From Psychrobacter sp. PL19 (GTDB lineage Bacteria > Pseudomonadota > Gammaproteobacteria > Pseudomonadales > Moraxellaceae): DNA of 64,000 nucleotides. The notes below the pieces were generated by a model. That model worked only from the letters and a program-made list of their open reading frames with translations. It was not told the origin of the DNA and made no database searches. The stretch lies in assembly GCF_017875835.1 (NCBI RefSeq), contig NZ_JAGING010000001.1, positions 1-64,000 of the forward strand, written 5' to 3'. Each line of letters opens with the position of its first letter. Position 1 is the first letter of the stretch. Position numbers and translations under genes: made by a program. Below are positions 55,400 to 64,000 of the stretch, one piece after another.

Positions 55400-55717
55400 A
55401 TGGATAACTCAAAAACGCCCCTCCCTAAAGAGATGGATCGTATTGACGGCGATGACAATCAGCAAGTCGATTTGGACAACCCAATGCTGCATACCATAGA
55501 CAATGATGACGTGATTGATAACAGTGCAGGGTTTGATAACTCACAGGCAGGTAGTGATGCTACCCAAGGTCTCACTCCAATGCATCGACAAAATATCGAT
55601 GAATCGAGCGCTGAAAACCTATTGGTCCAAGACAACTTAGATGACAGTGACTATCCTACTATTGTTGATATTGCAGATAAAGATGCAGCAGAACACAGTG
55701 ATATTGAAGATCTATAA
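55400..55717 (+). CDS. Small acidic protein of unknown function
   Basis: 105 aa, no recognised domain. Extremely rich in Asp, Asn, Glu and Ser (DNPMLHTIDNDDVIDNS; EDL at the end) with almost no hydrophobic core, so probably disordered. ATG with AAGGAA eight bases upstream, close behind the SDR gene (66 bp), so it may share its transcript. Convergent with hemH. The clear binding site supports it as a gene; function cannot be guessed. Confidence 0.6.
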   Translation: MDNSKTPLPKEMDRIDGDDNQQVDLDNPMLHTIDNDDVIDNSAGFDNSQAGSDATQGLTPMHRQNIDESSAENLLVQDNLDDSDYPTIVDIADKDAAEHSDIEDL

Positions 55718-55766
55718 ACCAACAACCTACTATCAGCATCAAGCTTAATACTGGCATCAGGGTGGC

Positions 55767-55794
55767 AAAAAAATACCGGACATAATGTCCGGTA
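55767..55794 (-). terminator. Rho-independent terminator of hemH
   Basis: TACCGGACAT pairs with ATGTCCGGTA; on the minus strand seven T's follow. Located 60 bp past the hemH stop codon, also able to stop the convergent transcript. Confidence 0.85.
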
Positions 55795-55852
55795 CTGCTA
55801 CTGCTTAATAATTGGTGATTAGTGATTAGTGATTGACTATAGTTAGAATGGT

Positions 55853-56872
55853 TTATGCCCAACCATCTAATGTGCCTGCCCAACCTTTTACCAATGGTGC
55901 ACTCATGGCTTCTAATAAGTCTATGTGTGCTTCATCTGCGTTAAGTGCTGGGATATAGTGATACTCCTCGCCGCCCGCTTCAATGAAGTTTTCACGGTTT
56001 TCAATCGCTAATTCTTCTAAAGTTTCTAGACAATCAGATGAGAAAGCAGGGCTGAGAATTTGGACTGATTTTACCCCAGACTTGGCCCATTCATCTAGTA
56101 TGACGTCAGTATAAGGCTTGACCCATTCTTGCTTACCAAAGCGTGACTGGAAACTAATAATCCATTCATCTTCATTGAGTCCTAGCTCATGTGCCACTTG
56201 CGCGGCGGTACATTTACAACGTCTAGGATACGGATCGCCTTTGTCCATATACGGCTGCGGAATACCATGAAAGCTAAACATCAACTTGTCAGGTTTACCA
56301 TTTACTGCTTGGAAGCGGCGAATGCTATCTGCTAAAGCCTTAATATATAGCGGATGGGCAAAGTAGTCTTTCACTATCGTAATGTTGGGCAAGTTACGCT
56401 GTTTGAGCGTCCATTTAGTAATCGCATCATAGACGGCACCCGTTGAGGTTGCTGAATACTGTGGAAATAAGGGTAACATCACAAAGTGATCAACACCCTC
56501 AGCACGTAGCTTGTCCATAACTTCAGGCAAACCCGGATTACCATAGCTCATCGCCGCATGGACGGACACACGAAATGGCTCCGCATGCTCAGCCAATCGC
56601 GGCTGCAACATCTCAACTTGTTGATTGAGAATTTTGCGCATCGGCGAATCGCCATCCCAAATACTGGCATAAGCTTTTGCCACGCGCTTAGGACGATTGG
56701 GCAACACGAATAAATTGAGAATAACCGCCCATACAAGCTTAGGAAGCTCGATTACCCGTTGGTCTGATAAAAACTGACGTAGATAACGCCTTACCGCAGG
56801 TGCAGTTGGCTCGTCAGGTGTACCAAGATTGATTAATAAGACGGCAATACGTGGAGGTAAGTCAGGTTTCAT
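55853..56872 (-). CDS. hemH: Ferrochelatase
   Basis: Inserts Fe2+ into protoporphyrin IX, the last step of protohaem synthesis, at the inner membrane surface. 339 aa. N-terminal [27 protein letters not shown], catalytic His202 in [42 protein letters not shown] and Glu283 in [14 protein letters not shown]. No C-terminal membrane helix and no recognised 2Fe-2S tail (single cysteines only). Starts after a 490-bp spacer shared with metX. Confidence 0.96.
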   Translation of the reverse strand: MKPDLPPRIAVLLINLGTPDEPTAPAVRRYLRQFLSDQRVIELPKLVWAVILNLFVLPNRPKRVAKAYASIWDGDSPMRKILNQQVEMLQPRLAEHAEPFRVSVHAAMSYGNPGLPEVMDKLRAEGVDHFVMLPLFPQYSATSTGAVYDAITKWTLKQRNLPNITIVKDYFAHPLYIKALADSIRRFQAVNGKPDKLMFSFHGIPQPYMDKGDPYPRRCKCTAAQVAHELGLNEDEWIISFQSRFGKQEWVKPYTDVILDEWAKSGVKSVQILSPAFSSDCLETLEELAIENRENFIEAGGEEYHYIPALNADEAHIDLLEAMSAPLVKGWAGTLDGWA

Positions 56873-57363
56873 AGCGGCAAATCTTATAAGTAGTTATGAG
56901 AAATGGGGAATAAAGAGATCTATTATGTTATTCAGTATATTATTAAAATAGAGAAATAGGTTAAGAACTTAAGTGACTTTCTGTTAAGTCACAGTTAATA
57001 GCTACCAAATATTGTTAAAATATAATAATTAGATTATAGAAGAAACGCTGGTTAAATAATACGACTATTAAGCCCCTTTAGTGTAGCATCTTATGAGGCA
57101 ACAAGCGCCTCGCAAAAGACGCAGTCCGTTAATTAATTGTGCCTCAAAATAACAAATGAAATGATTTTGAAGGCATATCGTAGAACAATTATTTGGGTAT
57201 TGTAGAATAGACTGGCGCGAAGGTTGTACTCATACGCGCATCGCCATACAATAGGCGAGCAGAGCTTTAGGGTATATTGCCGTTTTGCTTTTGCTTTTGC
57301 TTTTATTTTTATTTTTATTTTTATTTTTATTTTTATTGATGACTGTTGTTTTGCGAGGTAGCC
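56873..57363. other. Divergent spacer hemH/metX with simple-sequence tract
   Basis: A/T-rich spacer. It includes the inverted repeat GAGGCAACAAGCGCCTC at 57093-57109 and the hexanucleotide tract at 57282-57337. An 87-codon minus-strand frame at 57133-57396 is just the translation of that tract (Lys-Ile/Lys-Ala repeats) and is not called. Confidence 0.6.
57282..57337. repeat. Hexanucleotide simple-sequence tract before metX
   Basis: About four TTTTGC units are followed by about six or seven TTTTTA units without interruption. The tract ends about 27 bp before the proposed metX start, in the usual promoter/leader region. Six-base units keep no reading frame but change promoter or leader spacing when they expand or contract. 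Confidence 0.93.
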
Positions 57364-58860
57364 TTGAACGCACGTCCTGATATTACCAGTGACCACTCCA
57401 CCAATGATAGCTCTAATTCAGCCGGCTCAGGTGATTCTGCTGATTCGTCTGGCTTAATCGGCTCAGTCGGTATAGTCACACCCCAAACTTTTCACTTTGC
57501 TGAGCCGTTGACTTTAGAATGCAACCGTACGCTGCCCTCGTTTGATTTGATAGTAGAGACGTATGGCACGCTAAATAGCGACCATTCGAACGCAATATTG
57601 ATTTGCCATGCCTTGTCTGGTAGCCATCATGCCGCTGGCTTCTACAGTAGCGATGACAAAAAAGCAGGTTGGTGGGACAATATGATTGGACCAAATAAAG
57701 CCATCGATACCAACCAGTTTTTTGTGGTTTGTGTCAACAATATTGGCAGCTGCTTTGGTTCTACTGGTCCGACCACGATTAATCCAGATAGCATTAACAC
57801 CGATAGCGTTAATACCGACAGCACTAAAAAGGGCCACACCCCGCTCCCTTATGGTCCCGACTTTCCCTTAATAACGATTAAAGACTGGGTCAAAACGCAG
57901 GCGATGTTATCAGATCGCTTAGATATTAAGGTCTGGCATGCCATCGTTGGTGGTTCGATGGGTGGTATGCAGGCGCTGCAATGGGCGGTGGATTATCCAA
58001 ACCGGCTTAAGCGCTGCGTGGTTATTGCTTGTACCCCTAAACTATCGGCACAGAATATTGCCTTTAATGAAGTCGCACGGCAGTCTATTTTATCTGATCC
58101 TGACTTTAAAGATGGACGCTATCTACAAGCGGGTACTTATCCACGGCGCGGTCTCATCCTAGCGCGAATGGTCGGCCATATTACCTATTTGACCGATGAT
58201 GCGATGAAGGCAAAGTTCGGTCGCGATCTTAAGTCGGGCAAGTTTATGTATGGCTATGATGTGGAGTTTCAGGTTGAGAGTTATTTGCGCTATCAAGGCG
58301 AACGCTTTAGCGAAAACTTCGATGCCAATACTTATCTATTAATGACCAAAGCTTTAGATTATTTTGATCCCACGCGCGATTATCCAAGTGAATCAGCTGA
58401 GCTATCGCCAGCAAAACGATCAGCACAACAATCAACACAACAATCAACACTAACCGAAGAAAAAATAGCAAAATCATCAGTATCGTCATGGGCAGAGTCA
58501 TCAGAAGCTATTGGCCATAACACTGATAGTGAATATGATACTGCCACAACCAGTATGAATGATGACCAGGATTACAGCCACCATGAGCTCACCGCCTTGA
58601 AGGCTGCATTTGCCCACACCCAATGCCAATATTTGGTGGTGTCATTTACTACCGATTGGCGCTTTGCACCGGAGCGTTCCCAAGAGATTGTCAACGCCCT
58701 CATGGCGACCGGCAAGCCAGTCAGCTATATTAATGTTGATGCGCCGCACGGTCACGATTCGTTTTTGTTCGATATTCCACGCTATATGGGCGCGGTTAGA
58801 GGCTTTTTAACAGCGCCATTTATTACCGATAGCCGCCAAGCAACAGGAGAGCGCTCATGA
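57364..58860 (+). CDS. metX: Homoserine O-acyltransferase (MetX)
   Basis: Acylates homoserine for methionine synthesis. 498 aa from a TTG at 57364, which has GAGGT five bases upstream; another TTG at 57346 opens the frame. Alpha/beta hydrolase fold: [44 protein letters not shown] with the nucleophile Ser in the middle, [33 protein letters not shown], and C-terminal [18 protein letters not shown] plus [11 protein letters not shown] with the catalytic Asp and His. Two low-complexity insertions stand out: [17 protein letters not shown] in the lid region and a ~70-residue Ser/Gln-rich stretch around 345-410. Acetyl versus succinyl donor cannot be set. Overlaps metW by ATGA. Confidence 0.94.
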   Translation: MNARPDITSDHSTNDSSNSAGSGDSADSSGLIGSVGIVTPQTFHFAEPLTLECNRTLPSFDLIVETYGTLNSDHSNAILICHALSGSHHAAGFYSSDDKKAGWWDNMIGPNKAIDTNQFFVVCVNNIGSCFGSTGPTTINPDSINTDSVNTDSTKKGHTPLPYGPDFPLITIKDWVKTQAMLSDRLDIKVWHAIVGGSMGGMQALQWAVDYPNRLKRCVVIACTPKLSAQNIAFNEVARQSILSDPDFKDGRYLQAGTYPRRGLILARMVGHITYLTDDAMKAKFGRDLKSGKFMYGYDVEFQVESYLRYQGERFSENFDANTYLLMTKALDYFDPTRDYPSESAELSPAKRSAQQSTQQSTLTEEKIAKSSVSSWAESSEAIGHNTDSEYDTATTSMNDDQDYSHHELTALKAAFAHTQCQYLVVSFTTDWRFAPERSQEIVNALMATGKPVSYINVDAPHGHDSFLFDIPRYMGAVRGFLTAPFITDSRQATGERS

Positions 58861-59474
58861 GAATGGATTATCAATTGGCCGAGCGTTGGATTGCCCCGCA
58901 GTCACATGTGCTGGACTTGGGCTGTGGTAATGGCGAGCTGCTCGCGCACTTGCAAAAAAATAGCGGCGTCACTGGCTACGGATTGGAGATTGACGAGGAA
59001 AAGATTAATGATGGTATTGCTAAGGGACTATCTATCATTGAACAAGACCTTAATGACGGTCTAGAGCGCTTCGCTGATAACAGCTTTGATACCGTGATAA
59101 TGGCGCGCGCGCTACAAGCAGTCAAGGCGCCTGATGTACTACTGCTCGATATGCTACGAGTGGCACGCGAAGCCGTTATCACTTTCCCTAATTTTGCCCA
59201 TTGGCAAAACCGTGTTCATTTGGGGCTCAAAGGCATAATGCCGGTTTCAGAAGCGTTGCCCTATGAGTGGTATAACACCCCAAATATCCATTTGTGTACC
59301 TTTAAAGATTTTGAAAAGCTATGTGCACAGCATGACATTCATATTATTAATCGCTTCGCTGTGAGTGACTCTGATAAAGGTCATTCGCCTCTAATGACGG
59401 CATTGATACGGCAAGCGCCTAATTTATTAGCAGATGTGGCGATTTATCGGGTTACTAAGCGCAGATCGACTTAA
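58857..59474 (+). CDS. metW: MetW methyltransferase-fold protein
   Basis: 205 aa. SAM-type fold with [15 protein letters not shown] (18-32), [11 protein letters not shown] and [26 protein letters not shown], then the MetW-typical [38 protein letters not shown]. It starts inside the metX stop codon (ATGA overlap), so translation is coupled. In proteobacteria MetW is needed with MetX for homoserine acylation; its own catalytic activity, if any, is unproven. The assignment is firm from motif and context. Confidence 0.95.
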   Translation: MRMDYQLAERWIAPQSHVLDLGCGNGELLAHLQKNSGVTGYGLEIDEEKINDGIAKGLSIIEQDLNDGLERFADNSFDTVIMARALQAVKAPDVLLLDMLRVAREAVITFPNFAHWQNRVHLGLKGIMPVSEALPYEWYNTPNIHLCTFKDFEKLCAQHDIHIINRFAVSDSDKGHSPLMTALIRQAPNLLADVAIYRVTKRRST

Positions 59475-59879
59475 CATTATTTTTCGCTGAGCGGTGGTTG
59501 CTATTGCGTTTTAAATCCAGCTTGAAATAGGATTTGGATGTAGTGAATACTTTACTTATTCTTCGCTTGACATGCAATTTTTATCACCACTTCGTAACTA
59601 CATGATTTTGTTACTGACTATATTGGTGACACCGATGTCAAACTGGGTAATTAGTATTTGAGTTTCGTAAGTTTGGGTGGTAAGCTAGCAAAGTGTTGTC
59701 AAAGACGCCCTTATTACAACCACTTATCTGTTGAGTTAGCGTAAAATACTTTAAAACTGCTAATACTTAGGTAAGTTAATATTGCAACGCCTGACTTAAT
59801 GGTTATTGCCATATAAAAACCTTATTTTTATGGTGTAACTTTATCCATTGCTTATCGACTGCCTAATTTTGGAGCTGCT
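59475..59879. other. Spacer metW to Sel1 protein
   Basis: 405 bp, A/T-rich, no gene. No strong terminator for metX-metW was found; only weak inverted repeats are present. Confidence 0.45.
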
Positions 59880-60461
59880 ATGAAATTATTAAAAGCTGCC
59901 TTGTTCACTGCCCTATTTTCTTGTGCTGGACTAGCAAACGCTGAATTAACCGCCAATATACCGCTTGATACCTCACGTTTTGAGCTTATGCCAGTCAGTG
60001 AGTTGTCCGCCCGCGCCGCCCAAGGTAGCGATCATGCACAGTTTTATCTAGCCAAGCGCTTACAAAAAGGCCAAGGTATCGCTCAAAATACTCAGCAAGC
60101 GATTCAGTGGTATACCAAAGCTGCACAACAAGGCGTCGCTCCTGCCCAGCTTAACCTTGCTATCATGTATTTGCGCGGTGAAGGCGTCAAGCCAAACTTA
60201 CAACAAGCTCGTGTTTGGTTAGAAAAAGCTGCGATGCGCGGTGATAACCGTGCCAGCTATACGCTTGCATTGTTGGATGAAAAGCAAAAGAATCTAGTTG
60301 ATGCCTATAAATGGTATGACCTGGCTGCCCGTGATGGTATGTTAGACGAAAAAGTACGTAGCAAAGCTCGTGGCAAAATTGGTCAATTGGCATTGAACTT
60401 GTCAAGCTCAGACATCGCCAACGCTCGTAGCCAAGCAGATCGTTGGTTTCAGAGTAAGTAA
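59880..60461 (+). CDS. Secreted Sel1-repeat protein
   Basis: 193 aa. Signal peptide LLKAALFTALFSCAGLANA with cleavage near residue 21. Then Sel1-like (TPR-type) repeats: SDHAQFYLAKRLQKGQGIAQNTQQAIQWYTKAAQQG, APAQLNLAIMYLRGEGVKPNLQQARVWLEKAAMRG, and a degenerate third, RASYTLALLDEKQKNLVDAYKWYDLAARDG. A helical tail ends the protein. Periplasmic scaffold or adaptor in the broad sense; partner unknown. Single-gene unit with a strong terminator after it. Confidence 0.9.
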   Translation: MKLLKAALFTALFSCAGLANAELTANIPLDTSRFELMPVSELSARAAQGSDHAQFYLAKRLQKGQGIAQNTQQAIQWYTKAAQQGVAPAQLNLAIMYLRGEGVKPNLQQARVWLEKAAMRGDNRASYTLALLDEKQKNLVDAYKWYDLAARDGMLDEKVRSKARGKIGQLALNLSSSDIANARSQADRWFQSK

Positions 60462-60502
60462 GTTAGATAAGTCAGTAAGTAAGATGCAGTCTTAGCTTAA
60501 TG

Positions 60503-60535
60503 GTAAAAAATCCAGCTTATTTGCTGGATTTTTTT
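60503..60535 (+). terminator. Rho-independent terminator after Sel1 gene
   Basis: AATCCAGC pairs with GCTGGATT over TTATTT, followed by a T-run. A's precede, so it may also work on the minus strand. Confidence 0.88.
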
Positions 60536-60610
60536 ATTGCCTGTTTTTAATAACTTTGATTTCACTAGGTTATAAAGTTGATTCAATATAGGAAAGAGTG
60601 ACTTGTGGCC

Positions 60611-60693
60611 ACGTGCTAATAGCATAAACTTTTCTTACGTGCTGTTCGCAGGCGTGACAGAGGCTGCAAAAAATTCATCCTAATAGTACTGCG
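60611..60693 (-). mobile_element. Degraded dispersed element, copy F
   Basis: Shares GCTGTTCGCAGGCGTGACAG and AGGCTGC-AAAAATTCAT with copy D at 37147-37293. The arms (GTGCTAATAGCATAAAC; TCCTAATAGTACTGCG) are decayed and the terminal inverted repeats cannot be recognised. Relic of the same family. Confidence 0.6.
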
Positions 60694-60906
60694 CTATTGC
60701 TAGACAGAAGTAATTACAATTCCATGAAGAGTTCCATAAAGTTTTTTAATCCTCATAAAACATTCAAAAATGAGGCTTAATTTGCTACACTGCGCCAGCA
60801 TTTGGCCAATTCCACATTTATGCCAATGTTATTGACCCTTCTTTAAATAAAGAAACCTTTTTAACCCGATGCACTAGGTTTACGACTTAGCCAGCAGGAG
60901 AGAGTA

Positions 60907-61965
60907 ATGAGTAGTACCCAAGTAAATACGCCAGCCAAAGTGGCTAGCACACCTACCCATGCCACCGAATACGACAGCGAAACCAATAACATTGTAGTCG
61001 CTGCGCTTTATAAATTCACGCGCTGGGCTGACTTTAAGCAATACCGCGAGCCCCTCTTAAACACTATGCTCAATAGTGAAGTGAAGGGTACCTTATTAAT
61101 CGCGGCTGAAGGGGTTAACGGTACGATTTCTGGTACCCGTCAAGGGGTTGATAATGTCCTTGACTACCTACGTACTATTGAAGCGATTGGTAGCCTGCTG
61201 TCCAAAGAATCCTATACTGATGAGCAGCCCTTTTATCGCACCAAAGTGAAGCTGAAAAAAGAAATCGTCACCATGGGCGTGGAGAATATTGACCCGCTAC
61301 AATCAGCTGGCCGCTATGTCAAGCCAAGCGATTGGAACGCACTGATCTCAGATCCTGAAGTGCTTCTTATCGATACCCGTAATGATTATGAAGTACAAAT
61401 TGGCACCTTTCAAAATGCGGTCAATCCGAAAACAGAAACCTTCCGTGAGTTCCCAGACTATGTCGCAAAAGAGCTGGATCCCAGCAAGCATAAAAAAGTG
61501 GCGATGTTCTGCACTGGCGGTATTCGCTGTGAGAAGTCAACGGCATTTATGCGCCAACAAGGCTTTGAAGAAGTCTACCACTTAGAGGGTGGCATCCTAA
61601 AATACCTAGAAGAAGTCCCTAGCGATGAGTCCATGTGGCAAGGCGACTGCTTCGTTTTTGATAACCGGGTTTCGGTCAATCACAACCTAGAAAAGGGTGA
61701 GTACGAGCAATGCTTTGCTTGCCGTATGCCTATCACAGCAGCGGATCAACAAAGCGCCGCTTATATCAAAGGTGAGTCCTGCCCACATTGTATTGGTAAA
61801 GCCACTGACGAGCAAAAGGCACGGTTTCGCGAGCGTGAGCGTCAAATGCATTTCGCGATAAAACGTGGTGAAGTACATATTGGTGGTGAAGTGATTGATG
61901 TCATTGAAAAACGCAAAGCGGCTAAGACTGAAGCTCGCCGCAAAGCGGATGCTAAATCAAGGTAG
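60907..61965 (+). CDS. trhO: tRNA uridine(34) hydroxylase (rhodanese domain)
   Basis: Oxygen-dependent hydroxylation of wobble uridine to 5-hydroxyuridine in tRNA. 352 aa. The N-terminal domain (about 30-120) has ALYKFTRW and [17 protein letters not shown]. The rhodanese domain (about 140-235) has [15 protein letters not shown] and active-site Cys202 in [11 protein letters not shown]. The C-terminal cysteines CFACRMPI and CPHCIG form a zinc-ribbon-like pair. A basic helical tail ends the protein. This is the YceA family. Start supported by AGGAGAGA. The first ~28 residues are a Thr/Ala-rich extension. Confidence 0.95.
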   Translation: MSSTQVNTPAKVASTPTHATEYDSETNNIVVAALYKFTRWADFKQYREPLLNTMLNSEVKGTLLIAAEGVNGTISGTRQGVDNVLDYLRTIEAIGSLLSKESYTDEQPFYRTKVKLKKEIVTMGVENIDPLQSAGRYVKPSDWNALISDPEVLLIDTRNDYEVQIGTFQNAVNPKTETFREFPDYVAKELDPSKHKKVAMFCTGGIRCEKSTAFMRQQGFEEVYHLEGGILKYLEEVPSDESMWQGDCFVFDNRVSVNHNLEKGEYEQCFACRMPITAADQQSAAYIKGESCPHCIGKATDEQKARFRERERQMHFAIKRGEVHIGGEVIDVIEKRKAAKTEARRKADAKSR

Positions 61966-62100
61966 CTTACGAGACATTACAATTGCTATGGATATTTTTG
62001 AGCAACTTTGAAGGTTTGCGAATCATAGAGTCAAGCGCGCTTTAGCCCATTGCTATGGTCACAGTGCTTAACTGAACCCTAATTATAAACTACCACCCAT

Positions 62101-62142
62101 AAAAAAGAGCCGCGCTATAAATAAATAGAGCGGCTCTTTTTT
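62101..62142. terminator. Bidirectional rho-independent terminator
   Basis: AAAAAAGAGCCGC pairs with GCGGCTCTTTTTT, with A's on the left and T's on the right. Sits between convergent trhO and the hydroxyisourate hydrolase gene, serving both. Confidence 0.92.
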
Positions 62143-62164
62143 ATGTTCACTTACTCAGTAGTGC

Positions 62165-62593
62165 TTAGCTACCACGATAGGTGCTATAGCCGTATGGAGA
62201 TAAAGTGATTGGTACATGGTAATGGTTATCACCTTTGACGTTAAAGTTCACTTCAACATAGGGGTAAAATGATTCCAAACCTTGATTACGGAAGTATGGC
62301 GTGGTTTCAAAGATAAGCTTATAAGTACCGTCATTATCAATATTACCTTCGTTCGGTAAAAATTCACCGATACGACCATTTGCTCCAGTCTTCTGGGTAT
62401 CTAACAACTTCCAACTGCCATTAATTTGCTGCTGCATCAAACGGACATTCACGTCTGGTGCAGGCTTGCCAGTGCTAATATCGAGAATATGGCTCGACAG
62501 TTGATAAGCATCTTGGTCAGCAGCATAGCTGGCAGTCGCAGTCATGGCCAATGCGCCACCGAGTGCTGCTGCTTTCATTATATTCATTTTCAT
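62165..62593 (-). CDS. uraH: 5-hydroxyisourate hydrolase (transthyretin-like), exported
   Basis: 142 aa. The C-terminal tetrapeptide YRGS is the hallmark of HIU hydrolases, and the N-terminal LSSHILDISTGKPAPDVNVRL carries the catalytic His (SSHILD). The usual RIGEFLP-type Arg, PYFRNQGLESFYPYVEVNF and HYHVPITLSPYGYSTYRGS follow. Unlike most relatives it has a signal peptide (KAAALGGALAMTATASYAA) and should be periplasmic. No other urate-pathway gene (uricase, OHCU decarboxylase) is nearby, so its substrate in vivo is open. Confidence 0.93.
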   Translation of the reverse strand: MKMNIMKAAALGGALAMTATASYAADQDAYQLSSHILDISTGKPAPDVNVRLMQQQINGSWKLLDTQKTGANGRIGEFLPNEGNIDNDGTYKLIFETTPYFRNQGLESFYPYVEVNFNVKGDNHYHVPITLSPYGYSTYRGS

Positions 62594-62790
62594 AAAACGT
62601 CCTTTAAATTAAAAAACAGTAAAACATACTGATTAACATTACTATAAAATCGTTAAGTTGACATCGATAATGGTCTTCAGCTGTGTAGTATAGATTATCA
62701 AACCAATCTTACAATGAAGGAAATGTTAACTTATATAGCAAAAAGTATACTATATGTAGCAATGCTCAAATAAACACCATTTAAGTGATA

Positions 62791-62825
62791 AAAAATAGCA
62801 GGCAATTTTAAAAACTGCCTGCTAT
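62791..62825 (-). terminator. Rho-independent terminator of serA
   Basis: ATAGCAGGCA pairs with TGCCTGCTAT over an A/T loop; on the minus strand a T-run follows. Placed 67 bp past the serA stop codon. Confidence 0.85.
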
Positions 62826-62891
62826 TAGTTATGATACGAACTAGGGTTGCTGATACAGATCATTAGTTAAGGTTAACGCTTAAGCGCTAAT

Positions 62892-64000
62892 TTAAAACAA
62901 AATACGTAAGCGAATAGTCTCTTCCACATCTTTAAGCTGATCAATAGCAGCATCGGAATCATGATAATCCACGTCCATCATCAAATAACCCACACCGCCT
63001 TCAGTCATCAAGCTTTGCGCTAAGACATTGATATGCGCCTCAGCGAATAAACGGTTAACTTGTGACAATACGCCTGGTACGTTTCTATGAATGTGTAGCA
63101 GACGATGAGTCCCTTCTTTAAACGGAATCGCAACTTCTGGGAAGTTCACCGCTGTGATGGTATCGCCTTGGTCAGAATATCTAACGAACTTCTCTGCTAC
63201 TTCAAAGCCGATATTGGCTTGTGCTTCTTGAGTTGAGCCCCCGATGTGCGGGGTCAAGATGACATTATCAAACTTACGTAGCGGGGATTCAAACTCTTGG
63301 TCAGCAGATTTTGGCTCTTTGGGAAAGACGTCAATTGCCGCGCCTAAGACTTGACCAGACTCAAGTACAGCCGCCAGATCATCAATATCAACACACGTAC
63401 CGCGTGCGGCATTGATAAAATAGCTGCCCTCTTTCATCTGCGCGAACTGCGCCGCTTTCATCATATAGCGAGTGCTGGCCACTTCAGGAACGTGTAACGT
63501 GACGATATCTGCTTGTGACAACAGCTCATCTAAACTACCGACTTGATAAGCGTTACCTAATGGTAGCTTGGTCACGACGTCATGATAAATAACTTTCATA
63601 CCGAAGCTTTCGGACAGTACCGACAGCTGTGAACCAATAGAACCATAACCGACGATACCGATCGTTTTGCCGCGCACTTCGTGAGCGTTTTTGGCAGACT
63701 TACCCCAACCACCGCGATGGACAGTGGCGTTCTTTTCAGGGATACCGCGATATAACATGATGGCTTCGGCTAATACTAGCTCAGCGACTGAACGAGTGTT
63801 TGAAAACGGGGCGTTAAAGACCGGAATACCGAACTCACGGGCCGCTTCCAAATCGACTTGGTTGGTACCAATACAGAAACAACCAATACCAATGAGCTTG
63901 TCAGCATGTTCAAGCACTTCACGGGTCAGCTGGGTACGTGAGCGGATACCAATAAAATGAGCGTCTTTAATCTTTTCGATCAGCTCATCTTGATCTAGCG
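62892..64000 (-). CDS. serA: D-3-phosphoglycerate dehydrogenase (5' end cut by window edge)
   Basis: First step of serine synthesis from 3-phosphoglycerate with NAD. The open frame continues to the right edge, so about the first 45 residues lie outside; a GTG at 63917 is internal and not the start. Visible: DAHFIGIRSRTQLT, IGCFCIGTNQVDL, the NAD site GIVGYGSIGSQLSVL, INAARGTCVDIDDL (catalytic Arg), VFPKEP (Glu) and LTPHIGGSTQEAQ (His). A C-terminal ACT domain (about the last 75 residues; HRLLHIHRNVPGVLSQVN) suggests serine feedback control. Same short form as E. coli SerA. Confidence 0.96.
   Translation of the reverse strand, partial: LDQDELIEKIKDAHFIGIRSRTQLTREVLEHADKLIGIGCFCIGTNQVDLEAAREFGIPVFNAPFSNTRSVAELVLAEAIMLYRGIPEKNATVHRGGWGKSAKNAHEVRGKTIGIVGYGSIGSQLSVLSESFGMKVIYHDVVTKLPLGNAYQVGSLDELLSQADIVTLHVPEVASTRYMMKAAQFAQMKEGSYFINAARGTCVDIDDLAAVLESGQVLGAAIDVFPKEPKSADQEFESPLRKFDNVILTPHIGGSTQEAQANIGFEVAEKFVRYSDQGDTITAVNFPEVAIPFKEGTHRLLHIHRNVPGVLSQVNRLFAEAHINVLAQSLMTEGGVGYLMMDVDYHDSDAAIDQLKDVEETIRLRILF

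Larger units (their letters stand above)
60462..60906. other. Spacer Sel1 gene to trhO
   Basis: 445 bp holding the terminator above and the degraded dispersed element F. The rest is A/T-rich with no gene; the trhO promoter lies in the right part and AGGAGAGA precedes its ATG. Confidence 0.5.

Noticed and set aside
57133..57396. 87-codon minus-strand frame with Lys-Ile and Lys-Ala repeats
   Set aside because: It is the translation of the hexanucleotide tract and runs into metX; no start signal.

Overview
The window looks like chromosome of a Gammaproteobacterium of the family Moraxellaceae, most likely Psychrobacter. This is inferred, not tested. The reasons are moderate-to-low GC with very A/T-rich spacers, the map-glnD-dapC order, the conserved tRNA-Thr/Tyr/Gly/Thr-tuf cluster, a metX-metW pair, an ABZJ_00895-type membrane protein otherwise familiar from Acinetobacter and its relatives, and a lipase relic resembling Psychrobacter/Moraxella lipases. 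Most genes are housekeeping. Spacers are rich in short tandem repeats and carry a dispersed, structured element of about 138 bp.

Layout. 1-5.0 kb: a truncated fasciclin lipoprotein (minus strand) and cobalamin-dependent methionine synthase metH. 5.06-9.6 kb: a visibly A/T-richer, tightly overlapping three-gene minus-strand cassette. It encodes a complete DNA cytosine-5 methyltransferase, a protein with two GHKL ATPase modules (an N-terminal MORC/Hsp90-like one and a C-terminal histidine kinase), and a response regulator with an unfamiliar C-terminal domain. This is the main accessory region and the best candidate for an undescribed, possibly anti-phage or epigenetic, system. 9.8-15.4 kb: an old-yellow-enzyme/LysR divergent pair, two tiny DUF2256 zinc-ribbon genes, a TolB-like lipoprotein, a META-domain lipoprotein and a decayed lipase. 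15.6-21.7 kb: map, glnD, an unknown membrane protein and dapC. 22-31 kb: a cNMP/CBS/DUF294 nucleotidyltransferase with an exonuclease partner, a PBP4-type peptidase, three small membrane or secreted proteins, rlmH and a ygiD-type dioxygenase. 31.5-40.7 kb: an amidase, ftsK, trxB-aat, a MerR regulator and a rimI-like acetyltransferase. 40.8-43 kb: tuf and four tRNA genes. 43-50.2 kb: trpE, an FHA protein, a DUF3298 protein, prfC and ohr. 50.4-64 kb: polA, an unknown membrane protein, a short-chain dehydrogenase, a small acidic protein, hemH, metX-metW, a Sel1 protein, trhO, a secreted hydroxyisourate hydrolase and a truncated serA.

How they work together. MetX/MetW (homoserine acylation) and MetH (final methylation) bracket methionine synthesis. 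DapC serves lysine and peptidoglycan, and a PBP4-type enzyme trims peptidoglycan. GlnD is the nitrogen sensor. The tRNA/tuf cluster, Map, RlmH, TrhO, PrfC, RimI and Aat serve translation and protein maturation. Ohr, TrxB and the old yellow enzyme handle redox and electrophile stress. None of these explains the methyltransferase/kinase/regulator cassette, which appears self-contained and horizontally acquired.

Starts were moved downstream of the longest open frame where a ribosome binding site, signal peptide or family N-terminus argued for it; these cases are stated. No CRISPR array, complete insertion sequence, integrase or rRNA gene was seen.
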